A stretch of 64,000 nt of DNA. Origin: JBDRRP01 sp964446485 (GTDB taxonomy: Bacteria > Desulfobacterota > Desulfobacteria > Desulfobacterales > JBDRRP01). Each line of letters begins with the position of its first letter. Position 1 is the first letter of the stretch. The notes beneath the pieces were generated by a model. That model had not been told where the DNA came from. It ran no database searches and was given only the letters and a program-made list of their open reading frames with translations. The position numbers and the translations under genes were made by a program. This document shows positions 16,039 to 25,558 of the stretch, one piece after another. The stretch lies in NCBI GenBank assembly GCA_964446485.1, contig CAYUOU010000003.1, forward strand, positions 1 to 64,000, read 5' to 3'.

Positions 16039-17100
16039 TTACCGTAGAGCATGATGGGGTGTTCCGGCAATGGGCTGATCCCGTTTCGGCCACCGGCCGT
16101 GGGGGAGGTTTTCGCCGATATCTCGTCCCGCTTCAACGGCCACCATGTGGCAGGCCGCCTGTCGGCCCGGCGTTTTTCCTGAAGTCAGTTCGGGTCTGCG
16201 CCGCCGGCACACATCGGCCATAAACGGACAGCGCGGATGAAAGGCGCAGCCCGGGGGGATGGCCGTGAGGGTGGGCATCATGCCCGGTATCTGATGCAAC
16301 CGCTCACCGGGTTTCAGGCTCCCGGGAAGCGCCCGAAGCAGACCAATGGTGTATGGATGATGCGGCTCCCGGATGATGTCGTCGGTAGTGCCGGTCTCGA
16401 TGATGCGGCCGGCGTACATGACGGCGATGCGTTCGGTGACCTGGGAGACAACGCCCAGATCATGAGTGATCAGAATCAGCCCCATGGCCGAAGTGTCGCA
16501 GAGTTCCTTGAGGAGATCCATGATTTCGGCCTGGATGGTGACATCCAGTGCCGTGGTGGGCTCGTCGGCGATGATCAGTAGCGGATCGCTGACCAGGGCG
16601 ATGGCAATGACGACCCGCTGGCGCATTCCCCCGGACAGTTCGTGGGGGTATTGTGTGAGGCGTTTTTCCGGTGAGGGGATGTGGACGCTGCGCAGTTTTT
16701 CCAGTGCCAGCGCCTCGGCCTCGGCGGAGCTGATGTGCCGGTGGGCATGGAGCGTCTCCACCATCTGGGTGCCGACGGTGAGCACCGGGTTGAGGGTCAT
16801 CATGGGGTCTTGGAAGATCATGCTGATCCGATTGCCCCGAATGTTTCGAATGGCATCTTCTGAGAGACCGGCCAGGTCGTTTCCCTGGAAGAGGATGCGT
16901 CCCTTGGAAATGTAGCCCGGTTTACTGATGAGGTTGATGATGGCAAAGCCGGTCACCGACTTGCCGGCACCGCTTTCACCCACCAGACCGATGCGTTCTC
17001 CGGCATCCAGAGTGAAGCTGACGCCGTCAATGGCGGTGAGTTCGCCGGTGCGCAGGGCGAATTTGACTTCAAGATCTTCGACTTCGAGCAAGTGGGACAT
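16039..17100 (-). CDS. Oligopeptide/dipeptide ABC transporter ATPase (DppD/OppD-like)
   Basis: Second ATPase of the peptide importer, 353 aa from ATG 17100; an ATG at 17112 would add four residues and neither has a clear Shine-Dalgarno. Visible are Walker A GLVGESGAGKSV, signature ELSGGMRQRVVIAIAL, Walker B LLIIADEPTTALD and LITHD. The C-terminal metal/cysteine block is IPPGCAFHPRCPFMADVC. It lies between dppC and dppF on the same strand. The protein runs unusually far past the cysteine block, ending in a His/Arg-rich tail. Confidence 0.92.
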   Translation of the reverse strand: MSHLLEVEDLEVKFALRTGELTAIDGVSFTLDAGERIGLVGESGAGKSVTGFAIINLISKPGYISKGRILFQGNDLAGLSEDAIRNIRGNRISMIFQDPMMTLNPVLTVGTQMVETLHAHRHISSAEAEALALEKLRSVHIPSPEKRLTQYPHELSGGMRQRVVIAIALVSDPLLIIADEPTTALDVTIQAEIMDLLKELCDTSAMGLILITHDLGVVSQVTERIAVMYAGRIIETGTTDDIIREPHHPYTIGLLRALPGSLKPGERLHQIPGMMPTLTAIPPGCAFHPRCPFMADVCRRRRPELTSGKTPGRQAACHMVAVEAGRDIGENLPHGRWPKRDQPIAGTPHHALR

Positions 17101-17157
17101 GGCTGAAATCATAAGTTTACAGTGTCAGGTGTTGATGCAACGATGGTATCGAGTATA

Positions 17158-18078
17158 TCACCCCTTATACAGCTTGGGATTGAGTACATCCCTCAGCCAA
17201 TCCCCCAGCAAATTGATGACCAGCACCAGCAATACCAGCAGCACGCCGGGAAACAAGGTGATCCACCAGGACCCGCTGAAAATGTACTCGAAGCCGCTGC
17301 GGATCAGCGAGCCCAGAGACGGCGTTGTGACCGGCATGCCCAGCCCCAGGAAACTCAAGGCCGCCTCGCTCATGACGGCGTTGGCCACCTGGATGGTGGA
17401 GATGACCAGCACCGAGGTGAGGGTGTTGGGCAGTACGTGTCGAAACATGATGATGCGCCTGCTTAGACCGATCACACGGGCGGCCTCCACGTATTCCTTG
17501 TTTTTTTCCCCCATGACCGCGGCCCGCACCGTGCGCGCATACACGGGCCATTCGGCCAGGCCGATGATGACGATGAGCAGCGGCACGGCCAACTGGGCAT
17601 AGCGCCCGATGCCGAAGGCCACCTGGAAAATCGCCGAGATGAAAATGGCCACCATGAGATAGGGGAAGCTCAACTGGATGTCGGCAATGCGCATGAGGCC
17701 GGCATCGGTCCGGCCCCCGATGTAGCCGGCGGTCAATCCCACGAGAATGCCGATGAACGCCTGGAGAAATACGGCGCCGCTGCCGATGAGCAGACTCAGC
17801 CGGAGTCCATACAACATAGTGCTGAGCATGTCGCGGCCCTGAATGTCGGTTCCCAGAAGAAATGTCGTCTCGCCTTCGGGCACCCAGGCCGGCGGCATCT
17901 CCGAGTTCATGATGTCGATGTTTTCGGCGTCGTAAGGATTGCTGGGGGAGATCACCGGCGCCAGCAGTCCCGCAACCACGAGAACGACCAGCACGGCAAA
18001 ACTGGCCATGGCCACTTTGTCGCGAGTGAAGCTGTACAGAAAATAGGATTCTCGGAATTTTTGCCAGCGTCGGTTCAT
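17158..18078 (-). CDS. Peptide ABC transporter permease (DppC/OppC-like)
   Basis: Inner-membrane permease of 306 aa. The N-terminal OppC region (FLYSFTRDKVAMASFAVLVV) precedes a periplasmic loop with the HPLGTDxxGRD-type motif, here FLLGTDIQGRDMLS. The EAA loop that contacts the ATPases reads EAARVIGLSRRIIMFRHVLPN. ATG 18078 overlaps the dppB stop by 4 nt, so both permeases are made together. It has about six membrane segments, as usual. Confidence 0.93.
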   Translation of the reverse strand: MNRRWQKFRESYFLYSFTRDKVAMASFAVLVVLVVAGLLAPVISPSNPYDAENIDIMNSEMPPAWVPEGETTFLLGTDIQGRDMLSTMLYGLRLSLLIGSGAVFLQAFIGILVGLTAGYIGGRTDAGLMRIADIQLSFPYLMVAIFISAIFQVAFGIGRYAQLAVPLLIVIIGLAEWPVYARTVRAAVMGEKNKEYVEAARVIGLSRRIIMFRHVLPNTLTSVLVISTIQVANAVMSEAALSFLGLGMPVTTPSLGSLIRSGFEYIFSGSWWITLFPGVLLVLLVLVINLLGDWLRDVLNPKLYKG

Positions 18079-19052
18079 GACGACCTGCCCGTAATGCGTA
18101 CCATGGGATTGATGAATCCATAAATGATGTCCACCACGGTGTTGACCCCGACGAAAATAACCCCCACACACACCAGGTAGGCCACCAGCAGGGAGGTGTC
18201 TGAGCGTTCCACCGCTTCCAGGAACATGAACCCCATGCCTTGCCACTGAAACACGGTCTCGGTGAGGATGGTGAACGCGAACATGATGCCGATCTGGACA
18301 CCGAACACCGTCACCACCGGCAGCAGTGTGTTCTTGAACGCATGCAACAGCCAGACCCGTCGCCGGTGCAATCCCTTGGCCCAGGCAAACTTGATGTATT
18401 CGGTTTCCAGGACTTCCATCATTTCACTGCGGATGAGTCGAATGAACAGCGGCAGCATGATGGAGGCCAGAGAGACGCTTGGCAGAATGAGATGCTTGAT
18501 GCCGTCGATGGTGAGAAACCCGGTTTGCCACCCCCAGACGGACACGGTTTCGCCGCGGCCGTAAGAGGGCAGCCAGCCCAGTTCCACCGAGAACAGGTAG
18601 ATAAACATGATGGCGGTGAGAAATACCGGAATGGACACGCCAAGGGTACTCACGCCCATGGTGATGCGGGAGAACCACCGACGTGGGTAAATGGCCGTGT
18701 AGACGCCCACGGGCAGGCTCACAAAAATCAGAATGAGGGCGGCGCCGATCACCAGTTCGATAGTGGCGGGGGCTTTGGAGAGAATGACCGCCATAGCCGG
18801 TTTTTTGTGAAAAAACGATTGGCCGACGTCACCCCGCGCGGCGTTCATGACGAAACGGGCATATTGTAAAACGAACGGGTCGTTGAGTCCCAGCCGATCT
18901 CGAATGGCGGCGCGTTCGGCCGGGGTCACCCGTTCGCCCACGATATCGCGCACCGGGTCGCCGATCTCGTTTTTGATGGCAAACCCGACGAAGCTGATGA
19001 CCAGCATGACCAGAACGGCTTGCAGGATTCGGCGGACGATGAAGGCGAACAT
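18075..19052 (-). CDS. Peptide ABC transporter permease (DppB/OppB-like)
   Basis: Inner-membrane permease of 325 aa that pairs with the DppC-like subunit. It starts FAFIVRRILQAVLVMLVISF, the typical first helix. An external loop follows with RDRLGLNDPFVLQYARFVMN, and the cytoplasmic EAA loop is YIKFAWAKGLHRRRVWLLHAFKN. It is the first gene after the binding protein, which lies 316 nt upstream across a repeat-bearing gap, so the permease and ATPase genes may have separate expression from dppA. Confidence 0.93.
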   Translation of the reverse strand: MFAFIVRRILQAVLVMLVISFVGFAIKNEIGDPVRDIVGERVTPAERAAIRDRLGLNDPFVLQYARFVMNAARGDVGQSFFHKKPAMAVILSKAPATIELVIGAALILIFVSLPVGVYTAIYPRRWFSRITMGVSTLGVSIPVFLTAIMFIYLFSVELGWLPSYGRGETVSVWGWQTGFLTIDGIKHLILPSVSLASIMLPLFIRLIRSEMMEVLETEYIKFAWAKGLHRRRVWLLHAFKNTLLPVVTVFGVQIGIMFAFTILTETVFQWQGMGFMFLEAVERSDTSLLVAYLVCVGVIFVGVNTVVDIIYGFINPMVRITGRSS

Positions 19053-19368
19053 CTGTTAATCGTCTCCACAGACGGTGATCGTGTGCGCGGATCCCCGGGG
19101 CCATGGGGCCGGATGACAGCCGATATCTATAGGTATTATGATTAAAACACAGATCCCTCGCTACGCTCGGGATGACATTTCATGCTCTTTTACGGGATTG
19201 TCTCCCTTGACGGTTCCGTAAAAGTCAGAATCCGTTATTTGTTATTATCCCCACGAAGGCGGGTATCCAGTGTTTCAAGGTATCCCCGGACGCCCGCCGT
19301 CACGGCAGTGACACAACAAATGACTGCTTACGGACCCATCTTCCCTGGTGTGCGTCGAAGCGGTGCGG
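19053..19368. other. Repeat-rich gap between dppA and dppB
   Basis: No gene is seen. The gap holds the inverted repeat at 19187-19224, a CTCGctacgCTCGGGATGA element near 19157 and an ACGAAGGCGGG-type motif near 19252. These are sequence types that commonly mark intergenic repeats. Such a block between the binding protein and permease genes would allow higher dppA than dppB expression. Confidence 0.45.
19187..19224. repeat. Inverted repeat, CTTTTACGG/CCGTAAAAG
   Basis: Nine-base perfect arms at 19187-19195 and 19216-19224 with a 20-nt loop. The right half, read on the minus strand, is TTTTACGGAACCGTCA, also found at 7896-7913 beside the LEA remnant. Confidence 0.6.
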
Positions 19369-20922
19369 TTATCGGATGACCAAGTCCCCGAGATAGGGAA
19401 AGTTCATGGTGTTGATGACGGGTTTCACGTCAATCCCCTTCTTGGCCCCGTAGCTGTGGTTCTGCCAGTGGAAGGGGACGAAGGCGGCCGCGTCGTACTG
19501 GATTTTCTCGATGGTCTGGACGATGTCGGCCCGCTTTTTCAGATCGGTCTCGCTCTGGGCCAGCAGCGTGAGTTTGTCCACCTCGGGATTGCAGTAGTTG
19601 CCGCTGTTGTATTGCCCGTAGCCGGTTTCCTTGTTGGGGCACATGGAGAGAAACTCGTAGAAGTTGCCCGAGTCCTCCGTGTCGGAGTGCCAGCCAATCA
19701 TTTGAATGTCGGCCGCCTGGGCGTCGAATTCGTCCCAGTACTGGGCCTTGGGCATGGTTTTCAAGTTGACCTGGATATTGATGCGCGCCAGCATGGAAAC
19801 CACCGCCTCGGCGATTTTCTCATCGTTCACGTAGCGGTTGTTGGGCGCGATCATGGTGCAGGAGAACCCGTCGGGATAGCCGGCCTCGGCCATCAACCGT
19901 TTGGCTTTATTCAGGTCGTAGCGCGGCTTGAGCGCCGGATGGTAGCCGGCATAGCCCTTCGGGCTCATCTGGCCGGCCGGTGTGGCCGTTCCCTTCATGA
20001 TCTTTTTGACGATACCCTCGTTATTGATGGCATGGACGATGGCCTGACGGACGTTGACGTTTTGAAATTCCGCACGGCGTTTCTGGTTGAGCTGGACGGT
20101 GATGATGCGGCCCCCCGGATAGGTGTACAGGTCCACCTTTGAATCTCTCTGCACACGGGCAAAATCCTGTGGGGGCACCGGAGAGATAAAGTCCACATCG
20201 CCAGAAAGCAGGGCCGCCACTCGGGTGGCGTCTTCCTTGATGGGGGTCAACACGATCTGGTCCACATTGCCCGGGGAAGCCTTGTCCCAGTATTCCGTGA
20301 AGCGGGCCATCACCATGCGCACGCCCTGCTCGCGGTAGATGACGCGAAAGGGCCCCGTTCCGGATTCGTTGGTCAGGGCGAATGATGGGCCGATCTTGAC
20401 GATGGCGTCCTTGGGTTTGTCCATGTCGTCGTTGCCCGAGTAAAAATCCATATCCATGGGGAAGATGTAGGTGGCCATGTTGAGCAGCAGGGCGTAGGGC
20501 TTCTTGGTGACGATGTCCACCGTGTAATCGTCAACGATATTCACCCCTTCGAAGGGTTCAAAAAGCCCCTTGAAATCGATGCTTTTCTTGAGGCGATCCA
20601 CCGTGAATTTGACATCCTTGGCGGTGAACCTGTTGCCACTGTGAAATTTGACGTCTTTTCTCAGGTAAAACCGCATGGTGAGATCGTCGCGGCGCTCCCA
20701 CTTTGTGGCCAATCGGGGTTCGAATTTCATGTCCTGTGTCCAGCGGACCAGCGGATCGAACACCCAATGGGAGTACTGGAGCATGCCGCCGGAGAGCTGC
20801 ACATGCGGATCCAAAGAAACCGGATCGGCATCCAGACCCAGTTTCAGGGTTTTGGCCGATGCTGCCGGGCCAACGGCCATTGTCATTGCCAATATGGCGA
20901 AAACAGCGATCCATTTTCTCAT
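19369..20922 (-). CDS. Peptide ABC transporter substrate-binding protein (DppA/OppA-like)
   Basis: 517-aa periplasmic solute-binding protein of family 5. The signal peptide MRKWIAVFAILAMTMAVGPAA is probably cleaved after SA, with no lipobox. Family signs are LKLGLDADPVSLDPHVQLSG, the LRKDVKFHSGNRFTAKDV block and the WDEFDAQAADIQMIGW hinge region. It feeds the DppBCDF subunits encoded downstream. A strong promoter lies at 20994-21022. The ligand is inferred from neighbours only. Confidence 0.93.
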   Translation of the reverse strand: MRKWIAVFAILAMTMAVGPAASAKTLKLGLDADPVSLDPHVQLSGGMLQYSHWVFDPLVRWTQDMKFEPRLATKWERRDDLTMRFYLRKDVKFHSGNRFTAKDVKFTVDRLKKSIDFKGLFEPFEGVNIVDDYTVDIVTKKPYALLLNMATYIFPMDMDFYSGNDDMDKPKDAIVKIGPSFALTNESGTGPFRVIYREQGVRMVMARFTEYWDKASPGNVDQIVLTPIKEDATRVAALLSGDVDFISPVPPQDFARVQRDSKVDLYTYPGGRIITVQLNQKRRAEFQNVNVRQAIVHAINNEGIVKKIMKGTATPAGQMSPKGYAGYHPALKPRYDLNKAKRLMAEAGYPDGFSCTMIAPNNRYVNDEKIAEAVVSMLARINIQVNLKTMPKAQYWDEFDAQAADIQMIGWHSDTEDSGNFYEFLSMCPNKETGYGQYNSGNYCNPEVDKLTLLAQSETDLKKRADIVQTIEKIQYDAAAFVPFHWQNHSYGAKKGIDVKPVINTMNFPYLGDLVIR

Positions 20923-20993
20923 GGCGTCCCCCCTTTTCTCGAACAGTCAGTTGAATGCGGATGGTGTGCTTACCCGATGACGAACACCGGTAC

Positions 20994-21022
20994 TTAATAG
21001 TCGCCGGCGGGCACGGCGTCAA
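20994..21022 (-). promoter_or_regulatory. Sigma-70-like promoter for dppA
   Basis: On the minus strand, TTGACG (21017-21022), 17-nt spacer, TATTAA (20994-20999). It is about 70 nt upstream of the dppA ATG and is the best promoter match on this strand in the window. Confidence 0.65.
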
Positions 21023-21295
21023 GAAACAAAACCAACATCATGTTTTGATTGCTCTTTTTATCGCTTTTGAGGCCGCCGACGACAGACGCTGACGGCAGGT
21101 GATGCTGAAAATGCCCGTGAAGGGGGGGCGTGCCATGGAAGTCGTCGCCGGCCGCGCGCCTCCCGGCAAGATGTCGTACCGCCCCGCCCGGTATCAGCCG
21201 CTGCATAAAAATTCCATTGACAGTTGTAAAAATATTTGAAACGAGACTTCTTTCCGTAAGGTTATGAATGGGAGACAGTCGGTCGGTGACCTCAC
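21023..21295. other. Gap upstream of the Mrp operon
   Basis: No gene. An AT-rich patch (21205-21245) contains a TTGACA (21217) and a TTGAAA (21236) that could be -35 elements for the antiporter operon, but no well-spaced -10 can be assigned. Confidence 0.35.
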
Positions 21296-21928
21296 ATGAT
21301 CAGCAACATCGATACGGAAGGACATCTATTGCACGTGCATCGAATAGAAGTTCACGACAGCATCGAACAATTCAACATCCCTACCATCGCCCAGGCTGTC
21401 GATGCGGAGCAGACACCGGAAAAACCTCGCCTGCGTGAACGGTTCCGGGCGCCGTTTTTTCTGACCTTTTTCATCTCCCTGGCCACCTGGCTTGTGCTGA
21501 GTGGGAAATTCGACGTCTTTCACCTTTCCCTGGGGATTCTCTCCTGCTTCATCGTCGCCTTTTTTTCCGGGAGCATCATGTTCCCCGATCCGGACCTGCC
21601 CGGCTACCCGCGCATGGCGTTTCGATTCATCATTTACATTCCCTGGTTGCTGTATCAAATTTGGTTGTCCAACTGGCATATGCTTCGGCTGGTTTTCCAT
21701 CCTAAGATGATGGATCTGATCGATCCGCAGATCGTTCGCTTCAAGACGGAATTGACCGGGGATGTGGGGCGACTGGCCCTGGCCAATTCCATCACCCTGA
21801 CGCCCGGCACCATAACCGTGTTCGTCACCGTCATGGGTTTTTTCACCGTGCACGTCATCGACAAGAAATCGGCCGAGGGGCTGCCGGGCGACATGGAGCG
21901 CCGCATCGCCCACATCTACGGAGAATGA
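21296..21928 (+). CDS. Mrp-type antiporter subunit E
   Basis: MnhE/MrpE subunit of a multi-subunit Na+(cation)/H+ antiporter, 210 aa. The MnhE domain starts near residue 50 (APFFLTFFISLATWLVLSGK). It includes LLYQIWLSNWHMLRLVFHP and the conserved LALANSITLTPGTITV. The roughly 50-residue hydrophilic N-terminal extension is unusual for the family and could be shortened by an internal GTG or TTG start. It opens an operon in which most genes overlap by 1-4 nt. Confidence 0.88.
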   Translation: MISNIDTEGHLLHVHRIEVHDSIEQFNIPTIAQAVDAEQTPEKPRLRERFRAPFFLTFFISLATWLVLSGKFDVFHLSLGILSCFIVAFFSGSIMFPDPDLPGYPRMAFRFIIYIPWLLYQIWLSNWHMLRLVFHPKMMDLIDPQIVRFKTELTGDVGRLALANSITLTPGTITVFVTVMGFFTVHVIDKKSAEGLPGDMERRIAHIYGE

Positions 21929-22224
21929 TGGAAATCTTTTTCATCGCATCGGCGATCTTTCTAAGCTTCGTTATGGCCCTGTCCCTGATCCGGGCGCTCT
22001 ACGGTCCCACGGTTTTGGATCGGCTCGTCGGTGTGAATGCCATCGGCAGCAAAACCGTGGCGCTGCTCATCGTTATCGGTTTGATCTACGACCGGGTGGA
22101 CATGTTCGTGGATATCGCCATCGCTTACGCCACGCTCAACTTCATCGCGGTACTGGCCGCATCGCGCTATTTCCAGAAGAAAAAGGGGCTTTACGACGAG
22201 GCCACCGGCCAGCGCCGGCATTAG
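21925..22224 (+). CDS. Mrp-type antiporter subunit F
   Basis: 99-aa MnhF/MrpF membrane subunit with three predicted helices. The diagnostic RALYGPTVLDRLVGVNAIGS loop comes after helix 1. It overlaps subunit E by 4 nt (ATGA), indicating coupled translation. Family length is about 90 aa. Confidence 0.9.
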   Translation: MMEIFFIASAIFLSFVMALSLIRALYGPTVLDRLVGVNAIGSKTVALLIVIGLIYDRVDMFVDIAIAYATLNFIAVLAASRYFQKKKGLYDEATGQRRH

Positions 22225-22234
22225 GGGAGGTTTC

Positions 22235-22576
22235 ATGGTGCTCAATAGTGTGGTGATCGTTGTGCTGGGTTTCGGATTGCTGTTCTTTTTTGCCGGGGCC
22301 GTCGGCATTCTCCGGTTTCCGGATTTCTATTCCCGACTGCATCCGGCCGGCAAACTCGACACCATGGGGCTTTTGATGACCATGTCCGCCATGGCGCTTT
22401 ACACCCTTCAGCCACTGACGCTCATGGCGGTACTCACGAGCCTCAAGATCATGCTCATCGTGGTATTCGTCTTTATCACCAGTCCCACGGCCACCCATGC
22501 CATCGTAGACGCCGGCGTTCGGGCAGGGCTCAGCCCGTGGACCAAAACGGTTGAAACCGAAGGAATCGAAGAATGA
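22235..22576 (+). CDS. Mrp-type antiporter subunit G
   Basis: 113-aa MnhG/MrpG membrane subunit with three helices. The motif GILRFPDFYSRLHPAGKLDT is the family hallmark. A GGGGAGG ribosome-binding site precedes the ATG. It overlaps the DUF4040 gene by 4 nt. Confidence 0.9.
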   Translation: MVLNSVVIVVLGFGLLFFFAGAVGILRFPDFYSRLHPAGKLDTMGLLMTMSAMALYTLQPLTLMAVLTSLKIMLIVVFVFITSPTATHAIVDAGVRAGLSPWTKTVETEGIEE

Positions 22577-22818
22577 TCTTTCTGTTCGAGTTCATCATTC
22601 TGATTCTCGTCGTCATCTGCGGCATCGGCGCCCTGGCCGTGCGCGACCTTCTGGGCGCCGCCATACTCTTTGGCGCCTACAGTTTTATGATGTGCCTCTT
22701 GTGGGCCATCATGGGCGCTGTTGACGTGGCATTTACCGAGGCGTCGGTGGGGGCCGGGGTGAGCACGGTGTTATTCGTCGCCGCTGTATTTCGGACCACT
22801 CGGAGGACCAAGGATTGA
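22573..22818 (+). CDS. DUF4040/MbhD-like antiporter subunit
   Basis: 81-aa membrane protein matching the MbhD (DUF4040) domain, which corresponds to a C-terminal piece of MrpA in other bacteria. The conserved GVSTVLFVAAVFRTTRR end and AVRDLLGAAILFGAYSF core are present. As a separate short gene it follows the Mbh/Mbx gene plan of hydrogenase-linked antiporters rather than the fused MrpA plan. It overlaps both neighbours by 4 nt. Confidence 0.82.
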   Translation: MIFLFEFIILILVVICGIGALAVRDLLGAAILFGAYSFMMCLLWAIMGAVDVAFTEASVGAGVSTVLFVAAVFRTTRRTKD

Positions 22819-23645
22819 AAGTCATTGGGCTGATCATCGTTGCCGTGCTTGGCGGCTTGCTCATATACGGCACTGTGGATTTCCCGTCGTTTGCAGACCC
22901 ACAGTCCCCGGCGTCCCAGCATGTTTCCCCCTACTATATCGAGCATTCCATGGAGGATGCCCACGTGGTTAATGTCGTCACCACCGTCTTGGCCGACTAC
23001 CGGGGCTACGACACCATGTTCGAGACGGCGGTGATCTTCGCAGCGGGCATCGCCTGCTTCTTTTTACTCCGGGTCGCACGCCGTCAAAAACCGGAATCGC
23101 GTGTCTACCGGCACATTCCGACGGGTATCACCATCCGCATCGAAAAGGGAGGCAAGCTCCCCATCGGCTCCAAAGAGTTCGAACGTATCGACAGCCAGTG
23201 GGTACCTTACGACGTCATCATCAAAACCGCCTGCCGGCTGGTCATTCCGTTCATACAGTTGTTCGCCCTGTACGTCATCGCCCACGGCCATTACAGCCCC
23301 GGCGGCGGGTTTCAGGGCGGCGTTATTTACGGGGCGGCCATCATCCTCTTGGCCTTGTCCACCGATCTTCGCTCCACCATAGGACTCATCGGGGAGAAGG
23401 TGACGGCGCTGTTTGCCTCCAGCGGCGTGCTCATCTATGCCGGCACCGGATTGCTTTGCGTCTTCATGGGCGGGCACTTTCTCAACTACGGTTATTTGGC
23501 CGGTATTTTGGGTGTGGACCCGGTCATGGCCAGGTCCCACGGCATCCTTATCGTCGAGGTGGGCGTCGGCCTGGCGGTCATGGCCGCAATGGTATCTCTC
23601 TACTTCATCCTGTCTTCGGCCGGCAGGATGGATGAAGGGCTATAG
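22815..23645 (+). CDS. MbhE-MnhB fusion subunit
   Basis: 276-aa membrane protein. Residues 1-90 match MbhE (VVTTVLADYRGYDTMFETAV), again a piece of MrpA. Residues about 130-270 match MnhB/MrpB (IPFIQLFALYVIAHGHYSPGGGFQGGVIYGAA). The fusion is common in Mbh-type and bacterial seven-to-nine-gene Mrp clusters. It places the MrpA C-terminal function in subunit B. Two nt separate it from subunit C. Confidence 0.85.
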   Translation: MKVIGLIIVAVLGGLLIYGTVDFPSFADPQSPASQHVSPYYIEHSMEDAHVVNVVTTVLADYRGYDTMFETAVIFAAGIACFFLLRVARRQKPESRVYRHIPTGITIRIEKGGKLPIGSKEFERIDSQWVPYDVIIKTACRLVIPFIQLFALYVIAHGHYSPGGGFQGGVIYGAAIILLALSTDLRSTIGLIGEKVTALFASSGVLIYAGTGLLCVFMGGHFLNYGYLAGILGVDPVMARSHGILIVEVGVGLAVMAAMVSLYFILSSAGRMDEGL

Positions 23646-23647
23646 CC

Positions 23648-24043
23648 ATGGACGCGCTGTTTCAAATCGTTGCCGCCAAGGCCAACTTCTGGATCTACAT
23701 CGTTCTCATGATGATCGGGCTCTGGGCCGTGATCGTCAAACGGAATCTGGTCAAGAAGATCATCGGCATGAACATCCTGCAGACGGCCATCATCCTTTTC
23801 TATGTGTCCATCGCATCCAAGAAAGGCGCCACGCTGCCCATTCTGGAGATTGACCCCCACGCCGGGGGGCACCATGTCGTCCATGCCGCCGATTATTTCA
23901 ACCCGCTGCCTCATGTGCTGATGCTCACCGCCATCGTCGTGTCCGTGGCGACCCTGGGTGTCGCGCTGGCCCTGGCCATCAACATCTACCGACAGTACGG
24001 CACCCTCGAAGAGGATGAAATCGCCGAACAGATCAGGGGATAA
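23648..24043 (+). CDS. Mrp-type antiporter subunit C (NuoK-like)
   Basis: 131-aa MnhC/MrpC subunit, homologous to NuoK of complex I. The IGMNILQTAIILFYVS helix is followed by a loop and the DPLPHVLMLTAIVVSVAT-type region, here FNPLPHVLMLTAIVVSVATL. It overlaps the next gene by one base (TAATG). The N-terminal helix lies at residues 12-32. Confidence 0.9.
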   Translation: MDALFQIVAAKANFWIYIVLMMIGLWAVIVKRNLVKKIIGMNILQTAIILFYVSIASKKGATLPILEIDPHAGGHHVVHAADYFNPLPHVLMLTAIVVSVATLGVALALAINIYRQYGTLEEDEIAEQIRG

Positions 24044-25536
24044 TGAGCATCCACTACCCAGCGCTGATAATTGTGATTCCCCTCATTTTTGCTCTTTTTG
24101 TCACCATTGCCGGATGGGGACAGCGGCGCATTTGCTTTCCCTTGACGTTGTTCGCCATGGCGGTGTCCCTGGTCTGTGCCATTGGCATGCTGGCGCAGGT
24201 GATGGCAACGGGGCCCTTTGAATATCATCTGGCCGGCTGGCGGCCGCCCATTGGCATCGCCTATCAGGTGGATCACCTCAATGCCCTGGTGCTGGTGGCC
24301 GTCGCCGCGGTCGCCCTCTTGAATCTGATCGGCAACCGGTCCGCCGTCGAAAAAGATTACGCCGATAAGATCGGCGCTTACTATACCCTGTCCACGCTGT
24401 TCGTTACCGGTCTGTTCGGCATCGTCATCACCGGGGATGCCTTCAACCTTTTCGTGCTGCTGGAAATCACCGCCATCACCGGCTACGCCCTCATCGGCAT
24501 CGGCGGGCGGCATGCCCCGCTGGCCAGTCTCAACTACATTTTCATGGGCACCATCGGCGCGAGTTTTTACCTGCTGGGCGTGGGCTATCTTTATCTCGTG
24601 ACCGGCACCCTCAACATGGCGGACCTGGCCGCACGCCTTCCCGATCTCTACGGTTCCAAGGTCGTCATGGCGGCGTTCATCATTTGCATGACCGGCCTGT
24701 TCATGAAAATGGCGCTGTTTCCGCTGCACGGGTGGCTGCCAAACGCCTACAGCTATGCACCGGGGCCGGTGAGCAGCCTGGTGGCGCCCCTCACCACCAA
24801 GGTGATGGTCTATGTGATGGTTCGGGTGGCGCTATTCGTGTTTCCGGTGGAATTTTCATTCGGAGTCATGCACCTGGCGCCGGTGGTCGTATGGCTGGCC
24901 ATCATCGCCATGGTGATGGGCGCTCTCATGGCGCTGGCACAGACCGAACTCAAGCGCATGCTCAGCTACATTATCGTTGCCGAAGTGGGCTACATGGTGG
25001 GCGGCTTTTGGCTGGGCAACCGGATGGGCATGTCGGGGGCCATTCTGCACATTGTCAACGATGCCGCCATGACCCTGTGTGTTTTCATGGCCGCAAGCAG
25101 CCTGCGGTACCAATACAAGAGCGACCACTTCGATGCCCTGCGCGGGGCATTTCGGAGAATGCCCGTAACCATGGGGGTGCTGGCCGCCGGCGGATTGTCC
25201 ATAATCGGCGTGCCGCCCACCTGTGGCTTTTTCAGCAAGTGGTATCTCATCAATGGCGGCATCGCCGCCGGGCATTATGCCTTCGTCGTCGCCCTGCTCT
25301 TCAGCAGCCTGGTCAACGCAGTGCTGTTTTTCAGGATATTTGAAATCGGATATTTCGAACCCTTCGTGGATCACCACCACGGGCATGGGGCCGCCACCGA
25401 AATCATTCAGGAGGCCCCGATGGGGATGGTTGCCACCATGGTGCTGGTGGCACTGGGACTTGTTGTTCTGGGATTTTACTCTGGTGATATCGTCACCCAC
25501 GTCATCGATGCGGTGATCCCGACGCAGATCATTTAA
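24043..25536 (+). CDS. Mrp-type antiporter subunit D (proton-translocating, NuoN/M-like)
   Basis: 497-aa polytopic antiporter-like subunit with about 14 helices. The residues that carry the proton path in this family are present: Glu141 in LFVLLEITAITGYAL, Lys222 in FMKMALFPLHGWLP and Lys253 in PLTTKVMVYVMVR. It is the canonical MrpD of the cluster and is probably a true ion-translocating subunit. It overlaps subunit C and is followed 22 nt later by a second D-type gene. Confidence 0.92.
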   Translation: MSIHYPALIIVIPLIFALFVTIAGWGQRRICFPLTLFAMAVSLVCAIGMLAQVMATGPFEYHLAGWRPPIGIAYQVDHLNALVLVAVAAVALLNLIGNRSAVEKDYADKIGAYYTLSTLFVTGLFGIVITGDAFNLFVLLEITAITGYALIGIGGRHAPLASLNYIFMGTIGASFYLLGVGYLYLVTGTLNMADLAARLPDLYGSKVVMAAFIICMTGLFMKMALFPLHGWLPNAYSYAPGPVSSLVAPLTTKVMVYVMVRVALFVFPVEFSFGVMHLAPVVVWLAIIAMVMGALMALAQTELKRMLSYIIVAEVGYMVGGFWLGNRMGMSGAILHIVNDAAMTLCVFMAASSLRYQYKSDHFDALRGAFRRMPVTMGVLAAGGLSIIGVPPTCGFFSKWYLINGGIAAGHYAFVVALLFSSLVNAVLFFRIFEIGYFEPFVDHHHGHGAATEIIQEAPMGMVATMVLVALGLVVLGFYSGDIVTHVIDAVIPTQII

Positions 25537-25558
25537 CGAGGCTACTGGCGCCCTTATT

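Noticed and set aside
14724..16223. Long plus-strand open frame opposite the DppF/DppD genes
   Set aside because: The translation has no recognisable domain, while the minus strand has perfect ABC motifs throughout.
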